Positions 23,881 through 30,300 of a stretch of DNA of 30,300 nucleotides are shown piece after piece. The DNA is taken from assembly GCA_003248965.1 (NCBI GenBank), contig QFQU01000027.1:1-30300 (forward strand), read 5' to 3'. Below the pieces are notes generated by a model that did not search any database, was not told the origin of the DNA, and worked only from the letters and a program-made list of their open reading frames with translations. The first letter of the stretch is position 1. Every line of letters begins with the position of its first letter. The position numbers were made by a program, and so were the translations under genes. The DNA comes from Brevundimonas sp. GTDB taxonomy: Bacteria; Pseudomonadota; Alphaproteobacteria; Caulobacterales; Caulobacteraceae.

Positions 23881-24525
23881 TCAGAGGTGCTCGACCAGCA
23901 CGCCGTTGATGCGGTTGGCCACGTCCTCGAACCGGTCCACCACCTTCTCCAGATGGTCGTAGATTTCGGCGCCGATGATGAAGCCCATGGCGTCGCCCCC
24001 GCGATGCGCGTGATACAGCGCCTTCATCCCCTCGTCGTACAGGGCGTCGCTGTCGCTCTCCAGATGGGCGATCTGCTCGGTCAGGGTGTTCAACCGTTCG
24101 TGGTTCTTGCGCATCGCAGGCAGCAGGCCGACCGCCTCCACCGTCTTGGCGGCGCAAAGCACGGCGATGTCGCCCAGTTCGCGCATCTTGGGCTGGAAGG
24201 CGCGCTGTTCGTACAGGCCGATGGTCTTGGCGGTCTTCTGCATCTGGTCGATGGCGTCGTCCAGCGAGTTGGTCAGGCCCCGGATGTCGGACCGGTCGAA
24301 GGGGGTGATGAAGCTGCGGCGCACGGCGAACAGCACCTCGCGCGCCACGTCGTCGGCCTCATGCTCGTGGGCGATCACGGCCTGGCGCCAGTGCTCGGTC
24401 TCCTCGCCGCCGTCCAGCATACGCCGCATGGCCTCCGCGCCCTTGATCAGGGTCGCCGCATGGGCGTCGAACAGGCGGAAGAAATTGTCTTCCTTGGGCA
24501 GCAACGCCTGGAACCAGCTCAGCAT
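23881..24525 (-). CDS. DUF47 (PhoU-like) phosphate transport accessory protein
   Basis: DUF47 proteins are helical PhoU relatives that accompany PiT transporters. ATG at 24525 gives 214 residues starting MLSWFQALLPKEDNFFRLFD, the usual family start; the frame is open upstream but not convincing. Visible features are HEHEADDVAREVLFAVRRSFITPFDRSDIRGL, a family core with acidic metal-binding type motifs, and DAIDQMQKTA. The C-terminal half repeats the PhoU-like helical hairpin (EIYDHLEKVVDRFEDVANRINGV). It is the first gene of the DUF47-PiT-Nudix operon. I found no PhoB box upstream in the 163-nt gap. Confidence 0.95.
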   Translation of the reverse strand: MLSWFQALLPKEDNFFRLFDAHAATLIKGAEAMRRMLDGGEETEHWRQAVIAHEHEADDVAREVLFAVRRSFITPFDRSDIRGLTNSLDDAIDQMQKTAKTIGLYEQRAFQPKMRELGDIAVLCAAKTVEAVGLLPAMRKNHERLNTLTEQIAHLESDSDALYDEGMKALYHAHRGGDAMGFIIGAEIYDHLEKVVDRFEDVANRINGVLVEHL

Positions 24526-24688
24526 CCGACAATCCCCGATCAGGCGACGCCTTCGGGCGACCGCGCGCCCCCAAAAAAGGATACAGCGCGCGCCGTCAAG
24601 TTTTCCGACCACGGACGGTCCGCTTTATCGTTCGCATGGGCCTTGGCCTACGCTCTCGCAGCCCTCGCGCCACGCACCTGGACAGATT

Positions 24689-25105
24689 TCAATGGGCGTC
24701 TAGACTGCGCGCATCATAGTCGGCCTGCGCCTGCGCGACCTCGGGCATCCGTGTCTCGGCCCAGTCGATCATGGCCTGCATCGACGCCATCAGCCCCCGC
24801 CCCAGCGGCGTCACCGCATAGGTCACCGTCACCGGCACGGTCGCGACGACGGTGCGCGACACCAGGCCGTCACGCTCCAGCGATTTCAGCGTCTGGCTCA
24901 GCATCTTCTGGGACACGCCGTCGATGCGCCGCTTCAATCCATTGAACCGGATCGGCCCCTCGCCCAGCACGATCAGGATCAGCGTGCTCCACTTGTCTGC
25001 GACACGATCCAGCAACTGGCGCGTTGGACAGTCAGCCGCGAACACATCGCCCCGCGTCCAGGTTTCTTCGGAGTGACCAGGTGACTGAAAAGTGCCGTCT
25101 TGCAT
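24689..25105 (-). CDS. HxlR-family transcriptional regulator
   Basis: HxlR/DUF24 proteins are dimeric winged-helix regulators, several of which sense quinones or aldehydes through a cysteine. ATG at 25105 gives 138 residues; a GTG at 25123 is an alternative. The domain starts at CPTRQLLDRVADKWSTLILIVLGEGPIRFNGLKRRIDGVSQKMLSQTLKSLERDGLVSR. The conserved N-terminal Cys (C26, DCPTRQ) is present, the position used for redox sensing in studied members. The C-terminal part has VPVTVTYAVTPLGR typical of the wing. It is divergent from an NAD(P)-binding protein gene, the usual arrangement of this regulator with its target. Confidence 0.93.
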   Translation of the reverse strand: MQDGTFQSPGHSEETWTRGDVFAADCPTRQLLDRVADKWSTLILIVLGEGPIRFNGLKRRIDGVSQKMLSQTLKSLERDGLVSRTVVATVPVTVTYAVTPLGRGLMASMQAMIDWAETRMPEVAQAQADYDARSLDAH

Positions 25106-25110
25106 GGTCG

Positions 25111-25147
25111 CAGTCAGTATCACACCTAGTCACCATTGGATACCACA
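25111..25147. promoter_or_regulatory. Candidate HxlR operator in the divergent intergenic region
   Basis: GTATC (25117-25121) and GATAC (25139-25143) form an inverted repeat centred at 25130, midway between the divergent starts at 25105 and 25158. Nearby AGTCACC (25128-25134) is the reverse complement of GGTGACT at 25080-25086. HxlR proteins bind such spaced palindromes. No experimental consensus was matched, so the call is tentative. Confidence 0.4.
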
Positions 25148-25157
25148 GGAGCCTTCC

Positions 25158-25766
25158 ATGAAAGTCGCAGTCCTCGGCGCCAGCGGTCGCGCTGGATCGG
25201 AAATCACCAAAGAACTGGCCGCGCGCGGCCACACCGTCACCGCCATCGCCCGCAGGCCTGAGGCCATCCCTTCGGCGCCCGGCGTCACGGCCGTCGTCGG
25301 CGACGCCTCTGACGCGGCGGCCCTGCCCGACCTGATCAAGGGTTCGGATGCGGTGATCAGCGCCCTTCATTTCGATGTTCCCGCCGACGCCATCCTGGCG
25401 GCGTTGAAGACGGCGGGCGTGCCGCGCCTGCTGGTCACCGGCGGCGCCGCGAGCCTGGAAGTCGCCCCCGGCGTCCTGCTGATCGACACCCCCGCCTTCC
25501 CGGAGGAATGGAAGCCCATCGCCGTCGGCGGCGTCGACTTCCTGAAGACCCTGCGCGGCGAAACCCAGATCGACTGGACCTTCTTCTCACCCGCCGCCCT
25601 GATCGAGGAAGGCCCGCGTCTGGGCCGTTACCGCACGGGCGGCGACCAGTTGCTGACCGACGCCAACGGCGACAGCAAGATCAGCTTCGCCGACTACGCC
25701 ATCGCCATGGTCGATGAACGGGAGCAGCACAAACACAGCCGCGCGCGCTTCACCGCCGCCTACTGA
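25158..25766 (+). CDS. NAD(P)-binding Rossmann protein (NmrA/epimerase-like)
   Basis: This is a 202-residue short-chain dehydrogenase-like protein of the NAD(P)H-binding group. ATG at 25158 follows AGGAG at 25147. The N-terminus MKVAVLGASGRAGSEI holds the dinucleotide-binding GxxGxxG motif at residues 7-13, and VTAIARR, then GDASDAAALPDLIKGSDAVISAL follow as in the family. LLVTGGAASLEVAPG is also typical. No SDR catalytic YxxxK is visible, as usual for this subgroup. Relatives are often under HxlR control in stress responses to quinones or other electrophiles; the role here is inferred from the neighbour only. Confidence 0.9.
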   Translation: MKVAVLGASGRAGSEITKELAARGHTVTAIARRPEAIPSAPGVTAVVGDASDAAALPDLIKGSDAVISALHFDVPADAILAALKTAGVPRLLVTGGAASLEVAPGVLLIDTPAFPEEWKPIAVGGVDFLKTLRGETQIDWTFFSPAALIEEGPRLGRYRTGGDQLLTDANGDSKISFADYAIAMVDEREQHKHSRARFTAAY

Positions 25767-25774
25767 CCATGAAA

Positions 25775-25804
25775 AAGGCCCCGGAGATCGCTCTCCGGGG
25801 CCTT
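25775..25804. terminator. Bidirectional terminator between rplA and the NAD(P)-binding gene
   Basis: A perfect 13-bp stem (25775-25787 with 25792-25804) with a 4-base loop lies between the convergent stops at 25766 and 25827. On the minus strand it is followed by CATTTT-type T-rich sequence (TTTTTCATGG counting the stem end), and on the plus strand by TTCATTCTCATT. It ends both rplKA and the convergent gene. Confidence 0.85.
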
Positions 25805-25826
25805 CATTCTCATTCGACCGAAACGC

Positions 25827-26516
25827 TTAGGCGCCCAGCGAGGCCGGATCGACCTTGAAGCCCGGGCCCATCGTCGAGGACAGGCTGATGCGCTTCACAT
25901 AGGTGCCCTTGGCGCCCGACGGCTTGGCGCGGACCAGAGCGTCCACGATGGCCTTGACGTTGGCTTCCAGCGCGTCCTGGGTGAAGGAGGCCTTGCCGAT
26001 GCCGGCGTGGACGATGCCCGCCTTCTCGACGCGGAACTCGACGGCGCCGCCCTTGGCGTCCTTTACGGCCTGGGCCACGTTCGGGGTCACGGTGCCGACC
26101 TTGGGGTTCGGCATCAGGCCGCGCGGGCCCAGCACCTTACCCAGACGACCGACCAGGGCCATCATGTCCGGCGACGCGATCACGCGGTCGAACTCCATGA
26201 AGCCGCCGGCGATCTTTTCGTACAGATCTTCGGCGCCGACGTGTTCGGCGCCGGCCGCCTTGGCTTCCTCGGCCTTGGCGTCCTTGGCGAAGACGGCGAC
26301 GCGAACGTCGCGGCCCGTGCCCGACGGCAGGTTGACTACGCCGCGGACCTGTTGGTCGGCGTGACGCGGATCGACGCCCAGATTGACGGCGATCTCGATG
26401 GATTCGTCGAACTTGGCCTTGGCGTTGTCCTTGGCCAGCTTAATGGCGTCGGTGAACGGCAGCAGGTCCTGGGTCAGGCCGGTGCGGGCCTTTTGAGCCT
26501 TGGTTTGCTTAGCCAT
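25827..26516 (-). CDS. rplA: 50S ribosomal protein L1 (uL1)
   Basis: uL1 binds 23S rRNA at the mobile stalk near the E site, and represses rplKA translation in bacteria studied. The 229-residue protein is full length, with [20 protein letters not shown], the conserved [21 protein letters not shown]-type core ([20 protein letters not shown] here), and the C-terminal [21 protein letters not shown]. It starts 3 nt after the rplK stop, with its ribosome site (GGAGGG) inside the end of rplK. A bidirectional terminator follows, so rplKA is its own unit. Confidence 0.98.
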   Translation of the reverse strand: [229 protein letters not shown]

Positions 26517-26519
26517 GGA

Positions 26520-26951
26520 TTAGCCCTCCACCACTTCGAGGCCCATCGCGCGGGCGGAGCCTTCGATGACCTTCGTCGCGGCGTCCAGGTCGTTCGCGTT
26601 CAGATCCTTCATCTTCTTTTCGGCGATCTCGCGCAGCTGGGCCACGGTGATCTTGCCGGCGACTTCACGGCCGACCAGCTTGGAGCCCGACTTCAGGCCG
26701 GTGGCCTGCTTCAGGTACCAGGTCGCCGGGGGCGTCTTGGTGATGAAGGTGAACGACTTGTCCTGATAGACGGTGATGACGGTCGGAAGCGGGGTGCCCT
26801 TGGCTTCCTTCTCGGTGCGCGCGTTGAACTCCTTGCAGAAGCCCATGATGTTCACGCCCCGTTGACCCAGAGCCGGGCCGATCGGGGGCGAAGGCGTGGC
26901 CGAACCGGCCGGCACTTGCAGCTTGATATAGCCGAGAATCTTCTTGGCCAT
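26520..26951 (-). CDS. rplK: 50S ribosomal protein L11 (uL11)
   Basis: uL11 forms the GTPase-associated centre with 23S rRNA and is needed for RelA activation in bacteria with that pathway. The 143-residue protein is complete: MAKKILGYIKLQVPAGSATP, SPPIGPALGQRGVNIMGFCKEFN (the Pro-rich N-domain bound by thiostrepton), and a C-terminal rRNA-binding domain. GGAGAG is nine bases before the ATG. A weak TTGCCT and GATACA-like pair at 27048-27074 on the minus strand could be the promoter, though the 15-base spacing is short. nusG ends at a strong terminator upstream, so rplKA needs its own promoter. Confidence 0.97.
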   Translation of the reverse strand: MAKKILGYIKLQVPAGSATPSPPIGPALGQRGVNIMGFCKEFNARTEKEAKGTPLPTVITVYQDKSFTFITKTPPATWYLKQATGLKSGSKLVGREVAGKITVAQLREIAEKKMKDLNANDLDAATKVIEGSARAMGLEVVEG

Positions 26952-27098
26952 TGGTCTCTCCTATGGCCGGTGAGCCGTGGTCCGGCATGGCTGCCTCCCA
27001 CGGATTTGCCGCCCCGCGAGCCGAGGCCCGCCGAGCGAAGGCGCGCGTGTATCAGAGGGCGGGTGGAAAGGCAACGCAGGGACTTGCTGCCCCCATTC

Positions 27099-27209
27099 CG
27101 TCATCCTCGGGCTTGACCCGAGGACCGGACGCGGATCGGGCTGTGCGTCGCGCCAGGCGCAAGGCGGCGGACGACCCGGTCCTCGGGTCAAGGCCGAGGA
27201 TGACGGCGC
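27099..27209. repeat. Dispersed palindromic element, copy 1
   Basis: About 110 bp bounded by 26-bp terminal inverted repeats with one mismatch: CCGTCATCCTCGGGCTTGAC at the left, and its complement at the right. Each arm is itself a hairpin (CCTCGGG, loop, CCCGAGG). A second copy at 30093-30203 shares the arms and the internal GACGCGGATCGGGCTGTGCG. It carries no ORF. It resembles REP-doublet or MITE-type elements of alphaproteobacteria. It lies between the nusG terminator and rplK. Confidence 0.85.
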
Positions 27210-27230
27210 TGGTAGGTCATCCCGAAACGA

Positions 27231-27259
27231 AAAAAGCCGCGTCCTTTCGGACGCGGCTT
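27231..27259 (-). terminator. nusG terminator
   Basis: AAGCCGCGTCC (on the minus strand) pairs with GGACGCGGCTT across loop GAAA in a perfect 11-bp stem, followed by TTTTCG within a run of six T. It lies 26 nt after the nusG stop. It separates tRNA-Trp-secE-nusG from rplK-rplA. Confidence 0.95.
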
Positions 27260-27284
27260 AAATCTCTCGACGGGAACGCCGGCC

Positions 27285-27860
27285 TCAGCCCGCGACCTTC
27301 TCCACCTGACCGTATTCCAGATCGACCGGCGTGGCGCGCCCGAAGATGGACACGGCGACGCGCAGGCGGGCGTGTTCCTCGTCCACGCTCTCGACCGAGC
27401 CGTCGAAGCTGGCGAACGGGCCGTCGATGACCTTGACCTTTTCGCCGATGTCGAAGCGGATCGTGGGCTTGGGACGTTCGACGCCCTCTTCCACCGCGCC
27501 GATGATGTTCTGAACTTCACGTTCCGAGACCGGCAGCGGCTTGGTGCCCCCCGCCGCGCCCAGGAAGCCCGTCACCTTCGGCGTGTTCTTGACCAGGTGA
27601 TAGGCTTGGTCCGTCATTTCCATCTTCACCAGCACATAACCGGGGAAGAATTTGCGTTCCGAGTTCACCTTGCGGCCGCGACGGATCTCGACGACGTCCT
27701 CGGTCGGGACCAGGATTTCGGAGAAGGCGTCTTCCAGACCCTGCTGCTTGGCCTGATCGCGCAGTTGCTCTGCGACCTTCTTCTCGAAGTTCGAATAGGC
27801 GTTGACGATATACCACTTGTGGCGCGGATTGGCCGGCTTGGCGGGCGCTGCGTCGGTCAT
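27285..27860 (-). CDS. nusG: Transcription termination/antitermination factor NusG
   Basis: NusG binds RNA polymerase at the clamp, reduces pausing, and links it to Rho or to the ribosome. ATG at 27860 gives 191 residues. The NGN domain begins KWYIVNAYSNFEKKVAEQLR and includes RKFFPGYVLVKMEMTDQAYHLVKNTPKVTGFLG; the KOW domain begins GEKVKVIDGPFASFDGSVESVD. The frame is open upstream but only this ATG gives the family N-terminus. It is 17 nt after secE, as is usual, and ends at a strong terminator. Confidence 0.98.
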   Translation of the reverse strand: MTDAAPAKPANPRHKWYIVNAYSNFEKKVAEQLRDQAKQQGLEDAFSEILVPTEDVVEIRRGRKVNSERKFFPGYVLVKMEMTDQAYHLVKNTPKVTGFLGAAGGTKPLPVSEREVQNIIGAVEEGVERPKPTIRFDIGEKVKVIDGPFASFDGSVESVDEEHARLRVAVSIFGRATPVDLEYGQVEKVAG

Positions 27861-27877
27861 GACGGTTCTATCTATCC

Positions 27878-28177
27878 TTACGAGCCGAGGCCGATGATCC
27901 AGCGGAAGAGGAAGCCCAGGCCGGTGTCCACGATCCAGAAGAAGATCGAGGCGACCACAACCATGATGAAGACCATCACCGAGGTGATCCACGTCTCCTT
28001 GCGGCTGGGCCACACGATCTTGCGCGCCTCGGCCATCACCTGCTGGTAGAATTGGGTGATGCTCGGGCGGGGCTTCTTCGGCTCGGGCGAATCGACCGTG
28101 ATGGCGGCGGCGCCCGCAGCGACCTGAGGCTTCGCATTGGCCTGGGGCCGCTTGCCGGGAGTTTTGGCCTTGGCCAT
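27878..28177 (-). CDS. secE: Preprotein translocase subunit SecE
   Basis: SecE stabilises SecY in the SecYEG channel of the inner membrane. ATG at 28177 (MAKAKTPGKRP) gives 99 residues; another in-frame ATG lies 18 nt upstream. After an N-terminal Pro/Ala/Lys tail the SecE core reads ITQFYQQVMAEARKIVWPSRKETW, with the conserved amphipathic helix and WPSR turn, then one TM segment (TSVMVFIMVVVASIFFWIVD). This single-TM form is typical of bacteria outside the Enterobacteria. It lies between tRNA-Trp and nusG. Confidence 0.97.
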   Translation of the reverse strand: MAKAKTPGKRPQANAKPQVAAGAAAITVDSPEPKKPRPSITQFYQQVMAEARKIVWPSRKETWITSVMVFIMVVVASIFFWIVDTGLGFLFRWIIGLGS

Positions 28178-28200
28178 CAGTTGCTCTTCACACAATTGTT

Positions 28201-28241
28201 CCTGTCGCCCCAGATGGGAAGTCCCATCCGGAAGCGACAGG
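28201..28241 (-). other. Nested hairpin between tRNA-Trp and secE
   Basis: CCTGTCGC (28201-28208) pairs with GCGACAGG (28234-28241), and inside it GATGGG (28213-28218) pairs with CCCATC (28223-28228). It starts 7 nt after the tRNA 3' end. No T tract follows on the minus strand, so it is likely a structure in the tRNA-secE transcript, for example a processing site, rather than a terminator. Confidence 0.6.
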
Positions 28242-28247
28242 GGGGAT

Positions 28248-28323
28248 TGGCAGGAGTTGGGGGACTCGAACCCACGACCCCCGGTTTTGGAGACCGGTGC
28301 TCTACCAGCTGAGCTAAACTCCT
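28248..28323 (-). tRNA. tRNA-Trp (CCA anticodon)
   Basis: The 76-nt minus-strand sequence folds as a complete tRNA: acceptor AGGAGTT/AACTCCT, D arm TAGCTCAGCTGGTAGAGC, anticodon loop CTCCAAA with anticodon CCA, and T loop TTCGAGT. The 3' CCA is encoded. tRNA-Trp upstream of secE-nusG is a conserved arrangement in many proteobacteria. It is probably co-transcribed with secE and nusG. Confidence 0.97.
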
Positions 28324-28369
28324 AGACAATCGCGCAAACCGTCCGGCCCGCGCGTTCGCCAGAGGGGGG

Positions 28370-28398
28370 CGTATGCCCGACGCCGCCCGGCTTTTCAA
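28370..28398 (-). promoter_or_regulatory. Candidate promoter for tRNA-Trp-secE-nusG
   Basis: On the minus strand TTGAAA (28393-28398), 17 bases, CATACG (28370-28375) fit a sigma-70-type promoter. The implied start near 28362 is about 40 nt upstream of the tRNA. The -35 is good and the -10 weak. Confidence 0.45.
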
Positions 28399-28418
28399 GG
28401 GCGATGTGGACGCGCGCC

Positions 28419-29753
28419 CTACTCTTCCAGGTGGGCGGCGACGGCGTCCCGCTCGTCCTCGGCCTTGATCAGCTCCTTGAAGATCAATTTGTCGATGCGG
28501 CGGTCGTCCATATCGACCACCTCGACCTCGAATCGGCCGACCTGCAGAACCTCGCCCTCGTCCGGCACGCGCGACAGCTGATGCAGGATCAGGCCGGCGA
28601 CAGTGTGGAAGCCCTCGTGCTCGCCGAAATCCTCGCCCAGGGCGTCGGCCAGATCGTCCAGGTCCGTCTGGCCGTCGACCAGCCAGCTGCCGTCGGCGCG
28701 CTGCACGATCCAGGCCTGTTCCTCGTCGTGCCCCTCGTTGAAGTCGCCCGCGATCATTTCCAGGAGGTCGGTGGCCGTCACCACGCCCTCGAAGGCGCCG
28801 AATTCGTCGACCAGGAAGGCCATGTGAACCTTGGAGCCCTTCAAAATCTCCAGCGCCTTCAGCACCGAGGTCGACTGCGGGATGAAGGCCGGCTCCTGCA
28901 CCAGGGCCTCGATGTCGAACGTGCCGTCGGTCAGCAGGGCGTCCAGCAGATCCTTCTTGTGCACGACCCCCAGGGGATTATCGACGTCGCTCTCGCGCGC
29001 CACCACGATCCGCGAATAGGGGCAGGTGCGGATTTCCTCGCGCAGAATCTCCTCGGGATCGTCCAGCGCGATCCAGAAGACGTCGTGGCGGGGCGTCATA
29101 GCCACCCGAACCGGGCGGTCGCCCAGGCGCAGGATTTCCTCGATCATCTCCTGCTCTTCCGGCTCGATCAGACCGGCTGAGGCGCCCTCCGCCAGGATGG
29201 TCGCCACCTCTTCCTGAGTGACGTCCGAGCCGTCGCGATCCTTGACCCCCAGCAGCTTCAGAATGCCCGAGGTCGAGGCCGTCAGCAGCAGGACGAACGG
29301 CTTCAGCACGATGGCCAGGGTCGAGATGGGCTTGGCCATCTTGGAGGCCACCGCCTCGGGGAAGATCAACGCCAGACGTTTGGGCACCAGTTCGCCAATG
29401 ATCAGCGAGACATAGGTGATGCACACGACCACCAGGGCCGTGGCGAAGAATTCGGTGTAGGCGCGGAAGGCCGGAAAGGCGACTTCCAGAATGCGATCCA
29501 ACTCGCCGGCGATGGTCGCCTGACCATAGGCGCCCGCCAGAATGCCGATCAGGGTGATGCCGACCTGCACGGCCGAAAGAAACTGCGTCGGTTCGTCCGC
29601 AAGCTTCAGCGCGGCCCGCGCGCCGCGATCCCCCCGCTCAGCCCGGGCCTGCAGCTTCGATTTCCGAGAAGAGACGACCGCCAATTCGGTCATGGCGAAC
29701 AGGCCGTTTAGCACCACGAGGAGCAGAACGACGGCAATGGCGATGAGTAACAT
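28419..29753 (-). CDS. CNNM/CBS-domain protein (HlyC/CorC family)
   Basis: Members of this family are membrane proteins linked to Mg2+/Co2+ transport or resistance; the older hemolysin name is misleading. ATG at 29753 gives 444 residues. A CNNM (DUF21) membrane domain occupies residues 1-195, with LLLVVLNGLFAMTELAVVSSRKS at the start and LIIGELVPKRLAL. Two CBS domains follow (about 210-340; MTPRHDVFWI, then TATDLLEMI), then a CorC_HlyC C-terminal domain from QRADGSWLVDGQTDLDDL to the end. The sequence is intact. It precedes the tRNA-Trp promoter on the same strand and is not part of the usual secE operon. Confidence 0.95.
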   Translation of the reverse strand: MLLIAIAVVLLLVVLNGLFAMTELAVVSSRKSKLQARAERGDRGARAALKLADEPTQFLSAVQVGITLIGILAGAYGQATIAGELDRILEVAFPAFRAYTEFFATALVVVCITYVSLIIGELVPKRLALIFPEAVASKMAKPISTLAIVLKPFVLLLTASTSGILKLLGVKDRDGSDVTQEEVATILAEGASAGLIEPEEQEMIEEILRLGDRPVRVAMTPRHDVFWIALDDPEEILREEIRTCPYSRIVVARESDVDNPLGVVHKKDLLDALLTDGTFDIEALVQEPAFIPQSTSVLKALEILKGSKVHMAFLVDEFGAFEGVVTATDLLEMIAGDFNEGHDEEQAWIVQRADGSWLVDGQTDLDDLADALGEDFGEHEGFHTVAGLILHQLSRVPDEGEVLQVGRFEVEVVDMDDRRIDKLIFKELIKAEDERDAVAAHLEE

Positions 29754-29848
29754 CTAAGGGGGTGTGGGGACCGACGCGGCGCGACAGTCGGCGTCCGCGA
29801 CGCTACATTAGGGCAGGATCGCGGCCAGCGCTACGTTTTCCTTGCGCC

Positions 29849-29983
29849 TCAGCCCGTCCGTCCCGCCTCGACCGAGCCATAGGCGCCCGATACGGGCCGT
29901 CCGTCGGCGTCGTAACGGGTCGCGCAGGCGCTCATGCCCAGAACGACGCCAATGAAAATGCCCAGCCGGATCGCGCGTCGCAT
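29849..29983 (-). CDS. Small lipoprotein, 44 residues
   Basis: This short gene starts at ATG 29983 and ends at TGA 29849. The product begins MRRAIRLGIFIGVVLGMSAC: a basic start, a hydrophobic stretch and a lipobox GMSAC with Cys20, so it should be lipidated and exported. The 24-residue mature part is ATRYDADGRPVSGAYGSVEA followed by GRTG, with no known domain. The ribosome site is weak (GGTAACT before the ATG). It precedes the CNNM gene on the same strand by 95 nt. Short Caulobacterales lipoproteins of this type are common but unassigned. Confidence 0.65.
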   Translation of the reverse strand: MRRAIRLGIFIGVVLGMSACATRYDADGRPVSGAYGSVEAGRTG

Positions 29984-30092
29984 GTAGTTACCGAAAAGTT
30001 AACGTCTGTTTCCGAACGTAAGCCGGGATTTTCGGTTGCAGGCAAGACCGCTCGCCCGCCGAGCGAGAGATCAGGCCCCTCGCTCCCCTTCC

Positions 30093-30203
30093 CCGTCATC
30101 CTCGGGCTTGACCCGAGGATCAGACGCGGATCGGGCTGTGCGCCTCCGGTGAGGCAATGCGGCGGAATCTCCGCCCCTCGGGTCAAGCCCGAGGGTGACG
30201 GCG
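30093..30203. repeat. Dispersed palindromic element, copy 2
   Basis: Second copy of the element at 27099-27209, in the same orientation, with 26-bp terminal inverted repeats differing at one base. It shares GACGCGGATCGGGCTGTGCG inside, while the central 40 bp differ. It lies between the 3' flank of the presumed second tuf and the small lipoprotein gene. It contains no ORF. Confidence 0.85.
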
Positions 30204-30221
30204 CTTTATGTCGTGTCCCAC

Positions 30222-30300
30222 GCAGAAGCGGCCCCCGGATGTTTCCGGGGGCCGCTCTGTTACGCGACTGTTCTGGTTGGCCTAGGCGCACCTCGCGGAG
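30222..30300. repeat. Terminal direct repeat, copy 2
   Basis: These 79 bases are identical to bases 1-79. They contain a second copy of the tuf terminator (30227-30256) and would run into a tuf 3' end 31 bases beyond the window. This fits a second tuf gene upstream of tRNA-Trp-secE, the usual place for tufB. Confidence 0.95.
30227..30256 (-). terminator. Terminator of the presumed second tuf
   Basis: Identical to the hairpin at 6-35: a perfect 13-bp stem with a 4-base loop. The minus-strand T tract is weak. Confidence 0.75.

Noticed and set aside
24526..24688. PhoB box upstream of the DUF47-PiT operon
   Set aside because: No pair of TGTCA-type half sites at the right spacing; TTGACG is present but has no -10 at a usable distance.

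Overview
The window is high-GC DNA from an alphaproteobacterium, most likely of the order Caulobacterales and probably Brevundimonas-like. This is judged from the style of the EF-Tu, RpoB, RpoC and ribosomal protein sequences and from the GC-rich coding; no database search was possible. It is the main transcription/translation locus of a chromosome: tRNA-Trp, secE, nusG, rplK, rplA, rplJ, rplL, rpoB, rpoC, rpsL, rpsG, fusA and tuf. All are on the minus strand and in the canonical bacterial order.

Layout, from high to low coordinates (the direction of transcription): the 3' flank of a probable second tuf copy (30222-30300), a dispersed inverted-repeat element, a 44-residue lipoprotein gene, a CNNM/CBS transporter-like gene, tRNA-Trp-secE-nusG ending at a strong terminator, a second copy of the dispersed element, then rplK-rplA. 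Next comes a block of non-ribosomal genes: an NAD(P)-binding protein and a divergent HxlR regulator, a DUF47-PiT-Nudix phosphate operon, and a broken DUF2059 gene. rplJ-rplL follow with a long structured leader. A second block holds a decayed serine hydrolase, two tandem M61 peptidases, an FKBP lipoprotein and an unknown gene. Then rpoB-rpoC, a convergent single-TM protein, and finally rpsL-rpsG-fusA-tuf. The usual rplKAJL-rpoBC cluster is thus kept in order but split by two accessory blocks. Terminators and hairpins mark most junctions.

The most important caution is sequence quality. tuf (one site), rpoB (two sites) and rpoC (one site) lack short internal segments of about 50-90 nt that are invariant in these essential proteins; three of the four losses break the frame. 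Two non-essential genes (DUF2059 and serine hydrolase) have frameshifts next to G/C runs. The first 79 bases are repeated exactly as the last 79, so the sequence can look circular. I read this as a draft or metagenome contig closing on a collapsed tuf repeat, not as a plasmid, and I read the essential-gene lesions as probable assembly errors.

I did not find a new defence, mobile or biosynthetic system. The more interesting biology is the split beta operon, the M61 gene pair, the Nudix gene translationally overlapped with a phosphate transporter, the structured rplJ and str-operon leaders, and the dispersed 110-bp palindromic elements.
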